Shown here: positions 44,215-51,973 of the stretch, one piece after another
Layout: the number at the start of each line of letters is the position of its first letter
Position numbering within the stretch: position 1 is the stretch's first letter
Assembly: GCA_947456805.1 (NCBI GenBank)
Contig: CANGTN010000008.1
Coordinates: 1-61,971 of the forward strand
Length of the DNA: 61,971 nucleotides
Reading direction: 5' to 3'
DNA from: Chitinophagaceae bacterium
Lineage (GTDB): Bacteria > Bacteroidota > Bacteroidia > Chitinophagales > Chitinophagaceae
Position numbers and translations under genes: made by a program
The notes under the pieces: model-generated
Database searches by the model: none
The model's input: only the letters and a program-made list of their open reading frames with translations
Told to the model about the DNA's origin: nothing

Positions 44215-44367
44215 TCAGATACTTCCTCCCTTAATCACTCTTAAAATAATAGCGATTAGTGCAATCACTAATAATACATGTATGATTCCTCCAGCATGAA
44301 ATCCAAAAAAGCCTATTAACCACCCTATGATTAATATTATAGCAATAATATACAGTAGTCTTCCCAT
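44215..44367 (-). CDS. 50-residue lmo0937-type small membrane protein
   Basis: The frame from ATG 44367 to TGA reads MGRLLYIIAIILIIGWLIGF, then FGFHAGGIIHVLLVIALIAI and ends ILRVIKGGSI. Two hydrophobic helices are separated by a Gly/His turn and followed by a basic end, which matches the lmo0937/DUF5670 family of very small membrane proteins that are often induced under stress. I see no partner gene. The rest of the 44055-44495 gap holds only a weak hairpin (ACTATA/TATAGT around 44155-44180) and the promoter of the MBL gene. Confidence 0.85.
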   Translation of the reverse strand: MGRLLYIIAIILIIGWLIGFFGFHAGGIIHVLLVIALIAIILRVIKGGSI

Positions 44368-44483
44368 GGTATTTATTTGAATAACCAATTTCAAAAAAAA
44401 GATTGACTAAAAAAATGATTATGATTGTGATTAGATTGATTAAAAAAATTTAATTCTCAGCAACAACCATTCAATAGCATTAG

Positions 44484-44491
44484 TACATTCG
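44484..44491 (+). promoter_or_regulatory. -7-like box immediately before the MBL hydrolase start
   Basis: TACATTCG is one mismatch from TAnnTTTG. The A of the ATG lies 5 nt after its last G, the same spacing as at porZ and rsmE, suggesting a leaderless mRNA. Confidence 0.35.
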
Positions 44492-44495
44492 CAGC

Positions 44496-45233
44496 ATGAC
44501 AATAATTCCGCTTTCTGAAGGCACTTTTACTATAGATAAAACAAAAATTTTTGTTCCTTTTGATATTGAAAATGATGATTTACAACAACGCCCAATTGGA
44601 AGTTTGCTAGTAGAAGTACAACCCTTTGTAGTGATTACGTCAAAAGATATTTTATTGATTGATACTGGACTTGGCTTTTCTGTGAATGGTCAATTACAAT
44701 TGCATCAAAACCTTATAGCCCGAGGGATTCAGCCCGAACAAATTACAAAAGTATTGATGAGCCATTTGCACAAAGACCATGCCGGAGGTGTAAGTAAAAG
44801 AGATACGATTGGCAATTATCATTTAAGTTGCCCTAATGCAAAATATTATGTGCAGAAGAAAGAATTTGAATTGGCAATGGAAACTGGTTACCCAAGTTAT
44901 ATAACTGATGAATTTGCAGTTCTAGAAAATCATCCACAAGTTGTATGGATGGATGGAAATGGAATTATTGATAATTATATACGATATGAAATTACGGGTG
45001 GGCATAGCCGTTTTCACCAAGTATTTTGGATAAAAGAAAACAATGAGGTTGTTTTCTTTGGTGGTGATGATGCACCACAATTACAACAAATGAAAAGCAA
45101 GTTTGTAGCCAAGTATGATTTTGACGGAAAAAAATGTATGGAATTAAGACAAACATGGTGGAATGAGGGCAACACCCATCATTGGAAATTTTTATTTTAC
45201 CACGATATTAAAACGCCTTTTTTTATAGGTTGA
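44496..45233 (+). CDS. MBL-fold metallo-hydrolase
   Basis: This 245-residue metallo-beta-lactamase-fold protein has the metal motif SHLHKDHAGG (HxHxDH), an upstream strand LLIDTGLGF that carries the conserved Asp, a later His in GGHSRFH and the Asp in FGGDDAP. It lacks a signal peptide, so it is cytoplasmic. The overall shape resembles the 'quorum-quenching/lactonase-like' MBL hydrolases that cleave esters or lactones, but the substrate cannot be named. It lies alone between the small membrane protein and the convergent sigma operon. Confidence 0.87.
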   Translation: MTIIPLSEGTFTIDKTKIFVPFDIENDDLQQRPIGSLLVEVQPFVVITSKDILLIDTGLGFSVNGQLQLHQNLIARGIQPEQITKVLMSHLHKDHAGGVSKRDTIGNYHLSCPNAKYYVQKKEFELAMETGYPSYITDEFAVLENHPQVVWMDGNGIIDNYIRYEITGGHSRFHQVFWIKENNEVVFFGGDDAPQLQQMKSKFVAKYDFDGKKCMELRQTWWNEGNTHHWKFLFYHDIKTPFFIG

Positions 45234-45309
45234 TAAATTAATAATCGAGTAAATCCTTTAATTTATTAGGTTGTAAGGGGGTATTGAAAACTGTATTTTA
45301 AACATTTTA

Positions 45310-45714
45310 TTATTGAGGCCCTTTCGTTTTTTCTTGTGCGCGTTTTCTCAATTCTTTTTGCAGTTCAATTCTAAATTCACCTTCTGCTTTAAATGTGTTA
45401 TTAACCCTAATATCATCATTCAAAATTTTTTTAAACTCCGGCTTATACCTTTTTTTGATATTTAAAACAGCCTCTCCAAAAGCAAGTTCATCTTGCATAT
45501 TGGCTTGCCTTGCTTTTTTTATTTCATTGTCATAAGCATTGTAAGTAGGCCAAAATTTTTGAGCTTCATCTGCCGATAAATTAATGTACTTTGTCATAAA
45601 AGCAATTTTCACAGCTTCTAATCTGTTGGCTCTCATGCCTCCGCCTCTTGGCTGTGCAAATGACACAAAAAATGCTGCCATTGCAAAAACGTATAAAATC
45701 AATTTCTTTTTCAT
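45310..45714 (-). CDS. small periplasmic sensor-like protein of an ECF sigma operon
   Basis: The ~134-residue protein has a signal peptide (MKKKLILYVFAMAAFFVSFA, before QPRGGG), then a helical body with LEAVKIAFMTKYINLSADEA and QKFWPTYNAYDNEIK. This 'EAxxFWPxYN' pattern is typical of periplasmic Spy/CpxP-like proteins placed third in Bacteroidota ECF sigma operons. A TTG 5 codons upstream is less likely than the ATG used here. It follows the probable anti-sigma gene by 17 nt. It probably helps to sense or relieve envelope stress; direct binding to the anti-sigma protein is only an inference. Confidence 0.82.
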   Translation of the reverse strand: MKKKLILYVFAMAAFFVSFAQPRGGGMRANRLEAVKIAFMTKYINLSADEAQKFWPTYNAYDNEIKKARQANMQDELAFGEAVLNIKKRYKPEFKKILNDDIRVNNTFKAEGEFRIELQKELRKRAQEKTKGPQ

Positions 45715-45731
45715 CTTATTATATTTCAAGT

Positions 45732-46421
45732 TTAATTTTCTTTATTATTTAAAGTTGTGTTTTCGTTTTGTTGCAAATAATGTTGAATTTCTTCCTCAGA
45801 TGCAGCTTCTAAAAAGTAATTATTTTCCGGTTCATCTACCAAAGGACTTATAACAGAAAATTCAATATTTGGTTGAGATTCAAGGTACTGATGAATTTCA
45901 TCGGCACTTGTTACAGCTACTTCCTTTTCAAAATCAAACGAGATGCGAGTTGACTTTAAATATTGAACAGTACCTACAGATAATATTCCTACAATCATTG
46001 CCGCAGCTGTATAACTGATAAATCTGGCAACGCTTCTAAAAGGAACTATTTTTGTTGTTGTATTTACTTCTAATTGATCAAAGTAATCATCAGGTATAGC
46101 ATTAGGTGGTTGTTTATCAATGGAATTTAATAATGGGGCAATTTTTTGTAATTCATTAACAATGGCATTACTATTTGAATCTTGTAATTTTATTTTTGAC
46201 AAAACATCTTGAGACAATCCATCAAAATAACCTTTTGGAATTGTAAAGTGAGAGGTATTATTTTCCTGCTTTAATCCTTGTAATTGAATTTCAGCCATTA
46301 TTTCAGATGACAATTGATTAAAATAATTTACCGGAATTGTATAAGTATCTTGCCCCTTGCAACTCATAATTGCTGGTGCAACTTCTTGTAATTCTTGTAA
46401 TATGTTATCTATCTTTTGCAT
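45732..46421 (-). CDS. probable membrane-anchored anti-sigma factor with internal repeats
   Basis: The ~229-residue protein has a single membrane helix (FISYTAAAMIVGILSVGTVQ). The N-terminal part lacks the zinc-binding HxxxCxxC of ZAS-type anti-sigmas. It holds three copies of IPxxYFxxL (TIPVNYFNQL, TIPKGYFDGL, AIPDDYFDQL), and two of these form part of a longer duplicated ~31-residue unit (ELQEVAP/ELQKIAP upstream). Two further repeats, DEIHQYLESQ and EEIQHYLQQN, stand after the helix. The gene follows the ECF sigma gene and precedes the sensor-like gene, the usual place of an anti-sigma. A TTG start 18 nt upstream (46439) is also possible. Confidence 0.72.
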   Translation of the reverse strand: MQKIDNILQELQEVAPAIMSCKGQDTYTIPVNYFNQLSSEIMAEIQLQGLKQENNTSHFTIPKGYFDGLSQDVLSKIKLQDSNSNAIVNELQKIAPLLNSIDKQPPNAIPDDYFDQLEVNTTTKIVPFRSVARFISYTAAAMIVGILSVGTVQYLKSTRISFDFEKEVAVTSADEIHQYLESQPNIEFSVISPLVDEPENNYFLEAASEEEIQHYLQQNENTTLNNKEN

Positions 46422-46456
46422 TTCTTGTTTTAATGACAATTAATGAATCTTAAAGT

Positions 46457-47002
46457 TTAATTTCCTAAAATAAAGTCTTGAATTTTTTTTGCTGCATGAT
46501 GATAACTTGCTTTTAGTGCTCCTTCACTCGTGCCCAATACCCGACTCATTTGTTCATACGGCATTTCATCATAGTATCTGAGGTTAAAAACCAATCGTTG
46601 TTTTTCGGGTAATTGCTGAATAGCTAGTTGTAATTTCCATTCGAGTTTGTTGGCATCAAAATTTTGATCTGTTTTTATAATGTTGCATAGTCCCGTTTCT
46701 ACATCATTTAAACTGATAGATGATTTGCGTTTTTGCTGGTCTAAAAATGTTAGGCTTTCATTTGTTGCAATTCTGTACAACCAGGTGTAAAGCTGGCTAT
46801 CTTCTCTGAAATTTTCCAATCCTTTCCATGCCTTGATAAACATATTTTGCAAAACATCATTGGTATTTTCATGATCTACTACCATTCTTCTGATATGCCA
46901 ATACAATCTTTCCTGGTATTTTTTTATAATAGCAGTAAAAGCCTGCTCTTTGGTTGCAGGTAATCTAAATTGAACCAATAATTCAGCATCGTCAATGTTC
47001 AT
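46457..47002 (-). CDS. ECF-type RNA polymerase sigma factor
   Basis: The 181-residue sigma-70 family protein has region 2 (YQERLYWHIRRMV, DVLQNMFIKAWKGLENFRED, LYTWLYRIATNES) and region 4 (LPEKQRLVFNLRYYDEMPYE, TSEGALKASYHHAAKKI), with no region 1 or 3. It heads a sigma/anti-sigma/sensor operon that ends at 45310. A TAAACTTG box (47007-47014), one mismatch from TAnnTTTG, ends 5 nt before the ATG. The regulon is unknown. Confidence 0.93.
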   Translation of the reverse strand: MNIDDAELLVQFRLPATKEQAFTAIIKKYQERLYWHIRRMVVDHENTNDVLQNMFIKAWKGLENFREDSQLYTWLYRIATNESLTFLDQQKRKSSISLNDVETGLCNIIKTDQNFDANKLEWKLQLAIQQLPEKQRLVFNLRYYDEMPYEQMSRVLGTSEGALKASYHHAAKKIQDFILGN

Positions 47003-47312
47003 CTAGCAAGTTTAAGCTTTCTTATGATAAAGATTTGTTGAAATGGTTTAAAAGGGGGAAAACTCAAATTAAAAACAAAGTAAAAAAGTCTAAAAAAGAT
47101 GATAAATCCAAAAATTCATCAACTTATTTTACCACTCATCAAAGAAATGCAGAATTTTTTTCAACAACACAATCTGTTGAAATGATTGTATTCATTGAGT
47201 TTTTCGAAAATTTCATGTAACAGTTGGTTGCAAGCTACTAATTTAAAATAGGTACTTTGTTTTGCATAGTACTAAAAAAGTCTGATCTTTACATTTTAAA
47301 ACAAACCAAACA
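47003..47312. other. 310-bp divergent control region between the sigma and PadR operons
   Basis: No supported gene lies here. A Lys-rich frame from a TTG at 47035 to 47220 has no family similarity and is probably spurious. Visible signals are an 8-bp hairpin (TTTCAACA at 47159-47166 with TGTTGAAA at 47175-47182), the sigma -7-like box near 47007-47014, and the PadR-type operator at 47252-47272. Confidence 0.5.
47252..47272 (+). promoter_or_regulatory. probable PadR operator
   Basis: GTACTTTG (47252-47259) and CATAGTAC (47265-47272) are inverted with one mismatch around TTTTG. It lies 40 nt before the PadR start, where an autoregulating PadR protein would bind. Palindromes of the ACTTTG/CAAAGT type are expected for this family. 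Confidence 0.6.
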
Positions 47313-47648
47313 ATGGATATTCAAAATACACAAAGTCAAATGCGGAAGGGGGTACTTGAGTTTTGCATATTATCAATTATACGACAGGGAGAAGTTTACC
47401 CGAGTGATATTGTAGATAAAATGAAAGCAGCCAATTTACACATACTCGAAGGAACATTATACCCTTTATTAACTCGATTAAAAAATGCAGGTTATTTAAC
47501 CTATAGATGGGTAGAAAGTGTAAGCGGGCCACCAAGAAAATATTTTATCATGACAGACATAGGATTACAATTTTATGATGAATTAGAAAAAACATGGAAT
47601 GAATTGGCTGAAGCGGTAAAGACTCTAACACAAGTTCCAAACAAATAA
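47313..47648 (+). CDS. PadR-family transcription regulator
   Basis: This 111-residue protein shows the PadR winged helix: VLEFCILSIIRQGEVYPSDIVDKMKAA, the recognition segment EGTLYPLLTRLKNAGYLTYRW and the wing SGPPRKYFIMTDIGLQFYDEL, then a short dimerisation helix. It starts 40 nt after a matching palindrome and is followed 21 nt later by the PspC-domain protein. The pair is a common autoregulated module of Bacteroidota membrane-stress control. The ligand is unknown. Confidence 0.93.
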   Translation: MDIQNTQSQMRKGVLEFCILSIIRQGEVYPSDIVDKMKAANLHILEGTLYPLLTRLKNAGYLTYRWVESVSGPPRKYFIMTDIGLQFYDELEKTWNELAEAVKTLTQVPNK

Positions 47649-47669
47649 AAAACTATTAAATACATTAAC

Positions 47670-49895
47670 ATGAAAAAGGTGATAAATATAAATTTTCAAG
47701 GTAGCGTGATACCAATTGAAGAAACTGCTTACGATATTTTGAAACAGTACATACAAAGCTTAAGAAATTATTTTGCAAATGAAGAAGGCAAAGAAGAAAT
47801 TATCAACGATATAGAAGGTAGAATTGCAGAACTTTTTGGCGAAACCTTAAAAAAAGGAACTACTTGTATTGGTGATGAAGAAGTAAATAAAATAATTGAC
47901 AGCATGGGACGACCTGCTGATTTTGATGCTGATTCAGATTTTGTGCAGCCCAATAAAACACAAGAAAAAACTAACTACAATGCAAATTTTAATGAACACA
48001 AAAAATTATACAGAGATGAAAATCAAAAAGTAATTGGTGGTGTTTGTAGTGGAATAGCCAATTATTTGAATATTGATCCACTTATTGCAAGAATTTTATT
48101 TGTTGTATTTTTTGGATTTGCATTCTTATTGTATTTGGTACTTTGGATTGTGATTCCAAGTTCAGCAACAAAGGTAATTGGCAGTCAACGTAAAAGATTT
48201 TTTAGAGACACTGATGATAAAATAATTGGCGGTGTATGTAGTGGCATCAGTCAATATTTTGGTATCAATGTTTGGATACCAAGATTATTGTTTTTATTGC
48301 CCTTTTTATCATTTGGATTTAATTTTTCACATTGGAATTGGTGGAACTTAAACCACATTTGGAATATCACGTTTAGCCCTGGTTCTTTGTTTGTTTATAT
48401 TATTTTATGGTTGGTATTGCCTGAAGCAAAAACGGCTGCAGAAAAATTAGAAATGAAAGGTGAAAAAGTAGATTTGAATAGTATAAAAAATACCATACAA
48501 AGTGATATGGAAGGCTTTGGTAAAAAGGCAAAAAATTTTGGAGAACAATTAAGTTCAAAGGCTACAATTATAAGCAAGGAAGCTGGTGAAAAAGCAAAAA
48601 AATTTTCTGAAGAAGCAACTAACAAAGCTAAAAAAAGTAATGTTGGATTAGGAAGAATATTGATAGTATTTATAAAAGCATTTGTATATTTTATTATAGG
48701 AATAATTGTATTTGCATTAGTAGTTTCTTTGTTTTCAATCGGCGTTGCATTTACAGCATTATTACCGTTTAAAAATTATCTAATCAACAATGGTTGGCAA
48801 AATGTATTTGCATGGGGAACATTGTTATTATTTATATGGCTACCAATTATAGCAATAGTGGTATTTATTATTCGTAGGCTTACAAAAATGAAAGGCCATA
48901 GCTCTGTTGTTCGATATGCTTTTATTAGTTTATGGATATTGGGATTAGCAAGTTTTATAGGTTTAATAGTTACTTTAAGTAAAGAATTTAAATATAGAAA
49001 CAATCCGGTTGAGGAAACGATTGTGCTTAGCAACCCAAGTATAAAAAAATTAGAAGTCAAAGCCTCATCAATAAGCAAATACTATGATAATAATTGGTTT
49101 GAATTAGAACATTTTGCAGCTATAAATGAAGACTCTGTATTTGTGAGAAATATAATTGTGAGACTAACCAAATCAACTAATGATAGTTTTCATGTTACAA
49201 TGGTGAAATTGAGTAATGGCAGTAGTAAATCACAAGCAAATAATTTGGTTTCAAAGATTGATTATCACATCCAACAAAATGATACCACACTTTTACTAGA
49301 CAAAGGCATTGTAATTACTCCTTTGGATAAATTTAGAAATCAACAAATCATTGTTACCATAGCAGTACCAATTGGTAAAAGAATTTTAATTAAAGAAAAT
49401 TCAGGCTGGAATTGGAAAACAAATGCCAAAATCAACTTTGGTTTATATACAACTAACGGATTTAGTTATGGTATCAACAATAACTCTTGGGAGGAATGGA
49501 ATAATGATGGAGAACGAGCATACCACTGGAATCACAATGTAGAATATATTATGACTGCTGATGGATTGAAGATGACAGAGAACAATAATCTTGAAACACT
49601 GCTGGAATCATTAGATGGAAAAGTTGATGGGGAATTTAATATTGATGGAAACAAAATAAAAATAAACGGAGAATTCAATAAAAACAGAGAAAAAAATAAA
49701 GAGCAATTAAAAAAAGAATATGATGAAACCCAAAAGAAAGCAGATGAATTAAAAAAAGAGTTGGAAAAACAAACCATTGATTCTAATAAGAAAGTAATAT
49801 CTAAACCTATCGTTCAAAAAAGCAACACAAATTCATTGAAATTGGAAAATGATTTTGAACTAGAAAATTTCATTATGATGCGCTTTTGCATTTAA
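47670..49895 (+). CDS. tandem PspC-domain membrane protein
   Basis: The 741-residue protein has an N-terminal soluble region (~1-110), whose EEIINDIEGRIAELFGE resembles the cytoplasmic part of related PspC-type proteins. Two PspC domains follow, LYRDENQKVIGGVCSGIANY and FFRDTDDKIIGGVCSGISQY, each with hydrophobic helices (ARILFVVFFGFAFLLYLVLW and relatives). After a lysine-rich helical linker come three more helices (~330-460), a beta-rich domain and a charged coiled coil near the C-terminus (QLKKEYDETQKKADELKKEL). In E. coli PspC is a sensor that binds PspA under membrane stress. Here there is no PspA, and the upstream PadR gene is the likely controller. Confidence 0.88.
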   Translation: MKKVININFQGSVIPIEETAYDILKQYIQSLRNYFANEEGKEEIINDIEGRIAELFGETLKKGTTCIGDEEVNKIIDSMGRPADFDADSDFVQPNKTQEKTNYNANFNEHKKLYRDENQKVIGGVCSGIANYLNIDPLIARILFVVFFGFAFLLYLVLWIVIPSSATKVIGSQRKRFFRDTDDKIIGGVCSGISQYFGINVWIPRLLFLLPFLSFGFNFSHWNWWNLNHIWNITFSPGSLFVYIILWLVLPEAKTAAEKLEMKGEKVDLNSIKNTIQSDMEGFGKKAKNFGEQLSSKATIISKEAGEKAKKFSEEATNKAKKSNVGLGRILIVFIKAFVYFIIGIIVFALVVSLFSIGVAFTALLPFKNYLINNGWQNVFAWGTLLLFIWLPIIAIVVFIIRRLTKMKGHSSVVRYAFISLWILGLASFIGLIVTLSKEFKYRNNPVEETIVLSNPSIKKLEVKASSISKYYDNNWFELEHFAAINEDSVFVRNIIVRLTKSTNDSFHVTMVKLSNGSSKSQANNLVSKIDYHIQQNDTTLLLDKGIVITPLDKFRNQQIIVTIAVPIGKRILIKENSGWNWKTNAKINFGLYTTNGFSYGINNNSWEEWNNDGERAYHWNHNVEYIMTADGLKMTENNNLETLLESLDGKVDGEFNIDGNKIKINGEFNKNREKNKEQLKKEYDETQKKADELKKELEKQTIDSNKKVISKPIVQKSNTNSLKLENDFELENFIMMRFCI

Positions 49896-49933
49896 AAATA
49901 GAAATGATTGGTGTTGTAAAAGGGGTAAATTGG

Positions 49934-49989
49934 TTGCTAAAATTATAGTGATGCAGTTCTACTCCTTTTTTATTTTAGCAATACATTTG
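49934..49989 (+). promoter_or_regulatory. 10-bp inverted repeat abutting the gcvT -7 box
   Basis: TTGCTAAAAT (49934-49943) and ATTTTAGCAA (49972-49981) are exact complements. The second arm is followed directly by TACATTTG (49982-49989), a full -7 match. The repeat spans the -33 zone and could be an operator. It might instead help to terminate the PspC gene transcript, which ends at 49895. A further stem (TACTTTTA/TAAAAGTA, 50004-50026) begins the leader. Confidence 0.5.
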
Positions 49990-50095
49990 GTTTATTATTC
50001 ACTTACTTTTACAGCCCTTAAAAGTATGTTGGAACAAGTGCTATAGAATGCAAATTTTCATGTGTACTTTTTCAATTAAAAAAAAATATTATCAT

Positions 50096-51169
50096 ATGAA
50101 AAACACGCCTTTCACAGAAAAACACACTGCATTAGGTGCTAAGATGGCTGAATTTGCCGGCTACAACATGCCTATTTCTTACACAGGTATCAATGACGAA
50201 CACGCAGCGGTAAGAAACAATGTGGGCATTTTTGATGTGAGTCATATGGGAGAATTTATTTTAAAAGGAGCCGATGCTTTAGATTTAATACAACGTGTAA
50301 CAAGCAACGATGCAAGTAAATTAACAGCTGGAAAAGCACAATACAGCTGCTTTCCTAACGATGCCGGTGGAATTATTGATGATCTGATTGTTTATTGTGT
50401 AGAAGAAAACAAAGTGTATATGTTGGTTGTAAACGCAAGTAATATTGAAAAAGATTGGAACTGGGTTTCCAAACACAATTCCAAAAATGTTGAAATGCAT
50501 AATATCAGCGACAGAACTTGTTTGTTGGCAATTCAAGGCCCTAATGCTACCAAACTATTGCAGCCATTAACCGACATGGATATCATGAATTTGAAGTACT
50601 ACACGTTTGTAAAAGGAACTTTTGCAGGTATTGAAAATGTACTGGTGAGTGCAACAGGATATACAGGTGCAGGAGGTGTAGAAATATATTTTGAAGACAG
50701 CAATAATGCAGCAAATATCATTTGGGATAAAATGATGGAACTTGGAATTAAGCCAATTGGCCTGGCAGCAAGAGATACATTAAGATTAGAAATGGGTTAC
50801 TGCTTATACGGAAATGATATTGATGATACTACTTCACCTTTAGAAGGCGGATTGGGATGGATAACAAAATTTACCAAAGACTTTACTGCAAAAGAAATTT
50901 TAGAAAAACAAAAAGCAGCAGGCATACAAAGAAAGTTAGTAGGTTTTGAAATGATAGACCGTGGAATTCCAAGACATGATTATTTAATAAAAGATGGAGC
51001 AGGGAATTTAATTGGAAAAGTTACAAGTGGCACACAAGCACCTAGCTTAGGTAAAGCAATAGGACTGGGCTATGTAGGAATTGAGCATGCTGCAATTGAC
51101 AGTGAAATATTCATTGAAATAAGAAACAATCTTGTAAAAGCAAAAGTGGTAAAAGTTCCTTTTGCTTAA
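50096..51169 (+). CDS. gcvT: glycine cleavage system T protein (aminomethyltransferase)
   Basis: GcvT transfers the methylene group from the H-protein lipoyl arm to tetrahydrofolate and releases ammonia. The 357-residue protein begins [31 protein letters not shown] and continues with [42 protein letters not shown] and the Asp/Arg-containing [20 protein letters not shown]. An upstream ATG at 50048 would add 16 residues (FSIKKKYYH), which do not belong to the family, and would start before the leader hairpin. gcvH and gcvP are not adjacent. The comB gene follows after 52 nt. Confidence 0.95.
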   Translation: MKNTPFTEKHTALGAKMAEFAGYNMPISYTGINDEHAAVRNNVGIFDVSHMGEFILKGADALDLIQRVTSNDASKLTAGKAQYSCFPNDAGGIIDDLIVYCVEENKVYMLVVNASNIEKDWNWVSKHNSKNVEMHNISDRTCLLAIQGPNATKLLQPLTDMDIMNLKYYTFVKGTFAGIENVLVSATGYTGAGGVEIYFEDSNNAANIIWDKMMELGIKPIGLAARDTLRLEMGYCLYGNDIDDTTSPLEGGLGWITKFTKDFTAKEILEKQKAAGIQRKLVGFEMIDRGIPRHDYLIKDGAGNLIGKVTSGTQAPSLGKAIGLGYVGIEHAAIDSEIFIEIRNNLVKAKVVKVPFA

Positions 51170-51221
51170 TAAAATATTTTAAACCTATTTGATGTTATTG
51201 AATTAAAAATAATTTTTGCGA

Positions 51222-51944
51222 ATGAGCAAACCTACCCTTCATACAATTCTTTCACCGCAACTTTTAAATATTTACGATGTAAACAACAGCATTGTTGTAA
51301 TCATTGATGTTTTCAGGGCTACAAGTACCATTGCCACTGCTTTGTATCATGGTGCAGCAAAAATAATTCCGGTTGATTCGGTAGAACTTTGCATCGAACT
51401 TGGCAACAGCACGCCTAACAGTATTACAGCAGGAGAAAGAGATGGAAAAGTAATTGAAGGATTACAATATGGAAATAGTCCGGCAGAATATCCACGCAGT
51501 TTTATCGAAGGAAAAACACTGGTATTAACCACTACCAACGGAACAAAGCTTTTACACATGGCTTTGGCAAATGGTGCAAGTGAAATTATTACCGGATCTT
51601 TTCCCAATTTAAATTCAGTATGCAATTATTTACTACAACAGAATAAAAATGTTTTTTTAGGTTGCAGCGCATGGAAAAACAGATTCAATTTAGAAGACAC
51701 ATTGTTTGCAGGTGCTGTTATTAATCAAATCAAAAATCATTTTACCATCCATTGCGACAGCAGCTTAATGGCAGAACAAATGTATCAGATGCATCAAAAT
51801 GATTTATACAGTTTTGCCCGCACAACAACACATTGGCATAGACTCAGCAAATTTGGATTGGATAAAGACTTGGAATATTGTGTTACAAGAAATATTGCAG
51901 ATGTTTTGCCTCAATACCAAGACGGGAATTTGATAGTAAAATAA
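51222..51944 (+). CDS. comB: 2-phosphosulfolactate phosphatase family protein (ComB-like)
   Basis: ComB dephosphorylates 2-phosphosulfolactate in coenzyme M-like or sulfolactate synthesis in archaea. In Bacteroidota the protein is widespread though coenzyme M is absent, so the real substrate may be different. The 240-residue protein has the family segments VVIIDVFRATSTIATALYHG, AGERDGKVIEGLQYGNSPAEY and VLTTTNGTKLLHMA. A TTG two codons upstream is possible; ATG is preferred. It follows gcvT and is convergent with the T9SS cargo gene. Confidence 0.86.
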   Translation: MSKPTLHTILSPQLLNIYDVNNSIVVIIDVFRATSTIATALYHGAAKIIPVDSVELCIELGNSTPNSITAGERDGKVIEGLQYGNSPAEYPRSFIEGKTLVLTTTNGTKLLHMALANGASEIITGSFPNLNSVCNYLLQQNKNVFLGCSAWKNRFNLEDTLFAGAVINQIKNHFTIHCDSSLMAEQMYQMHQNDLYSFARTTTHWHRLSKFGLDKDLEYCVTRNIADVLPQYQDGNLIVK

Positions 51945-51973
51945 TTTAATTAACCAATCCGTGTTTATCACTG

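Noticed and set aside
47035-47220. Lys-rich frame opening with TTG between the sigma and PadR operons
   Set aside because: It has a low-complexity basic composition typical of AT-rich non-coding DNA, no family similarity and no promoter. It would also overlap a hairpin.
49896-50095. Glycine riboswitch before gcvT
   Set aside because: I looked for the conserved GGAGA-type cores of a tandem glycine riboswitch and found none. Only inverted repeats and a promoter box are seen.
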